DNA from: DATJXG01 sp035500455
GTDB taxonomy: Bacteria > Acidobacteriota > Terriglobia > Terriglobales > Acidobacteriaceae
Direction: 5' to 3'
Assembly: GCA_035500455.1 (NCBI GenBank)
Contig: DATJXG010000308.1
Coordinates: forward strand, 1-5,053
Length of the DNA stretch: 5,053 bases
How positions within the stretch are numbered: the stretch's first letter is position 1; every line of letters begins with the position of its first letter. Shown here piece after piece: positions 4,953-5,053 of this stretch. The translations under genes and the position numbers were made by a program. The notes beneath the pieces are model-generated. The model ran no database searches. It had not been told where the DNA came from and worked only from the letters and a program-made list of their open reading frames with translations.

Positions 4953-5053
4953 CCCTACTACCGATTCCAGTTCGCGTTCCACCAAAGCTGTCTGGCCCAT
5001 CTGCTGAAGCGCTGCCGGGAGATGGCTCTCCTCGCCTCGCCGGCCGCTCTGGC
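4953..5053 (+). pseudogene. IS66-family transposase fragment, 5' truncated
   Basis: The plus-strand frame from CCC at 4953 reads PYYRFQFAFHQSCLAHLLKRCREM and on to the window edge without a stop. HQSCLAHLLKRC is the recognisable HQTCLAHLLRRC block of one IS66 transposase subgroup, where a sequence such as APYRRF normally comes just before it. Upstream, the frame loses all similarity and meets TAA at 4902-4904, so the N-terminal half of the transposase is missing. Most likely the central element inserted into, or recombined with, this gene. The other half is not on the left side of the window, which starts with ISL3 instead. The 3' part continues beyond the window. Confidence 0.7.

Noticed and set aside
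4756..5007. 83-codon plus-strand frame in the right end region
   Set aside because: It has no motif and crosses the proposed element boundary and the IS66 fragment in a different frame.
1..5053. CRISPR array, tRNA or rRNA genes
   Set aside because: No regularly spaced direct repeats and no cloverleaf or rRNA-like sequence were seen on either strand.

Overview
The window looks like a compact, self-contained DDE transposon with no cargo, lying between fragments of two unrelated insertion sequences. Overall G+C is high and transposase genes are dense, which suggests a soil-type bacterium rich in mobile elements. The protein style (ISL3 tail, TniA-like transposase with an ExeA-like ATPase, high-GC IS66 fragment) would fit Acidobacteriota or a similar phylum, but nothing in the window proves the taxon.

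Layout. Bases 2-565 (+) are the C-terminal part of an ISL3-family transposase that begins before the window. Bases 566-963 are non-coding and contain a terminator-like hairpin (722-752), a large structured palindrome (811-868) and a set of short motifs (573-662) that recur in inverted order near the other end. From 4681 down to 964 a tight minus-strand operon reads: zinc-ribbon protein (4681-4076), TniA/TnsB-type DD(35)E transposase (3999-2758), TniB/ExeA-type AAA+ ATPase (2756-1956), and a RepA/AAA_25-type RecA-fold ATPase with a C-terminal winged helix (1959-964). The last three genes are separated by 1 bp or overlap by 4 bp. Bases 4682-4952 hold the leader of the operon and the presumed right end of the element, with two GGGGAAAA repeats 22 bp apart. 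At about 4953 the sequence changes to an IS66-family transposase fragment on the plus strand, which runs off the window.

How the parts may work together. The DDE transposase would cut and join the ends, and the TniB-like ATPase would activate it and bind target DNA, as MuB, TnsC and TniB do. A second, unrelated P-loop ATPase and a zinc-ribbon protein are co-transcribed in the positions where better-known elements carry TniQ/TnsD or a resolvase. Neither a TniQ-like protein nor a resolvase is visible. This combination, together with a right boundary that can be placed near one base and a candidate left boundary, is the most interesting content of the window.
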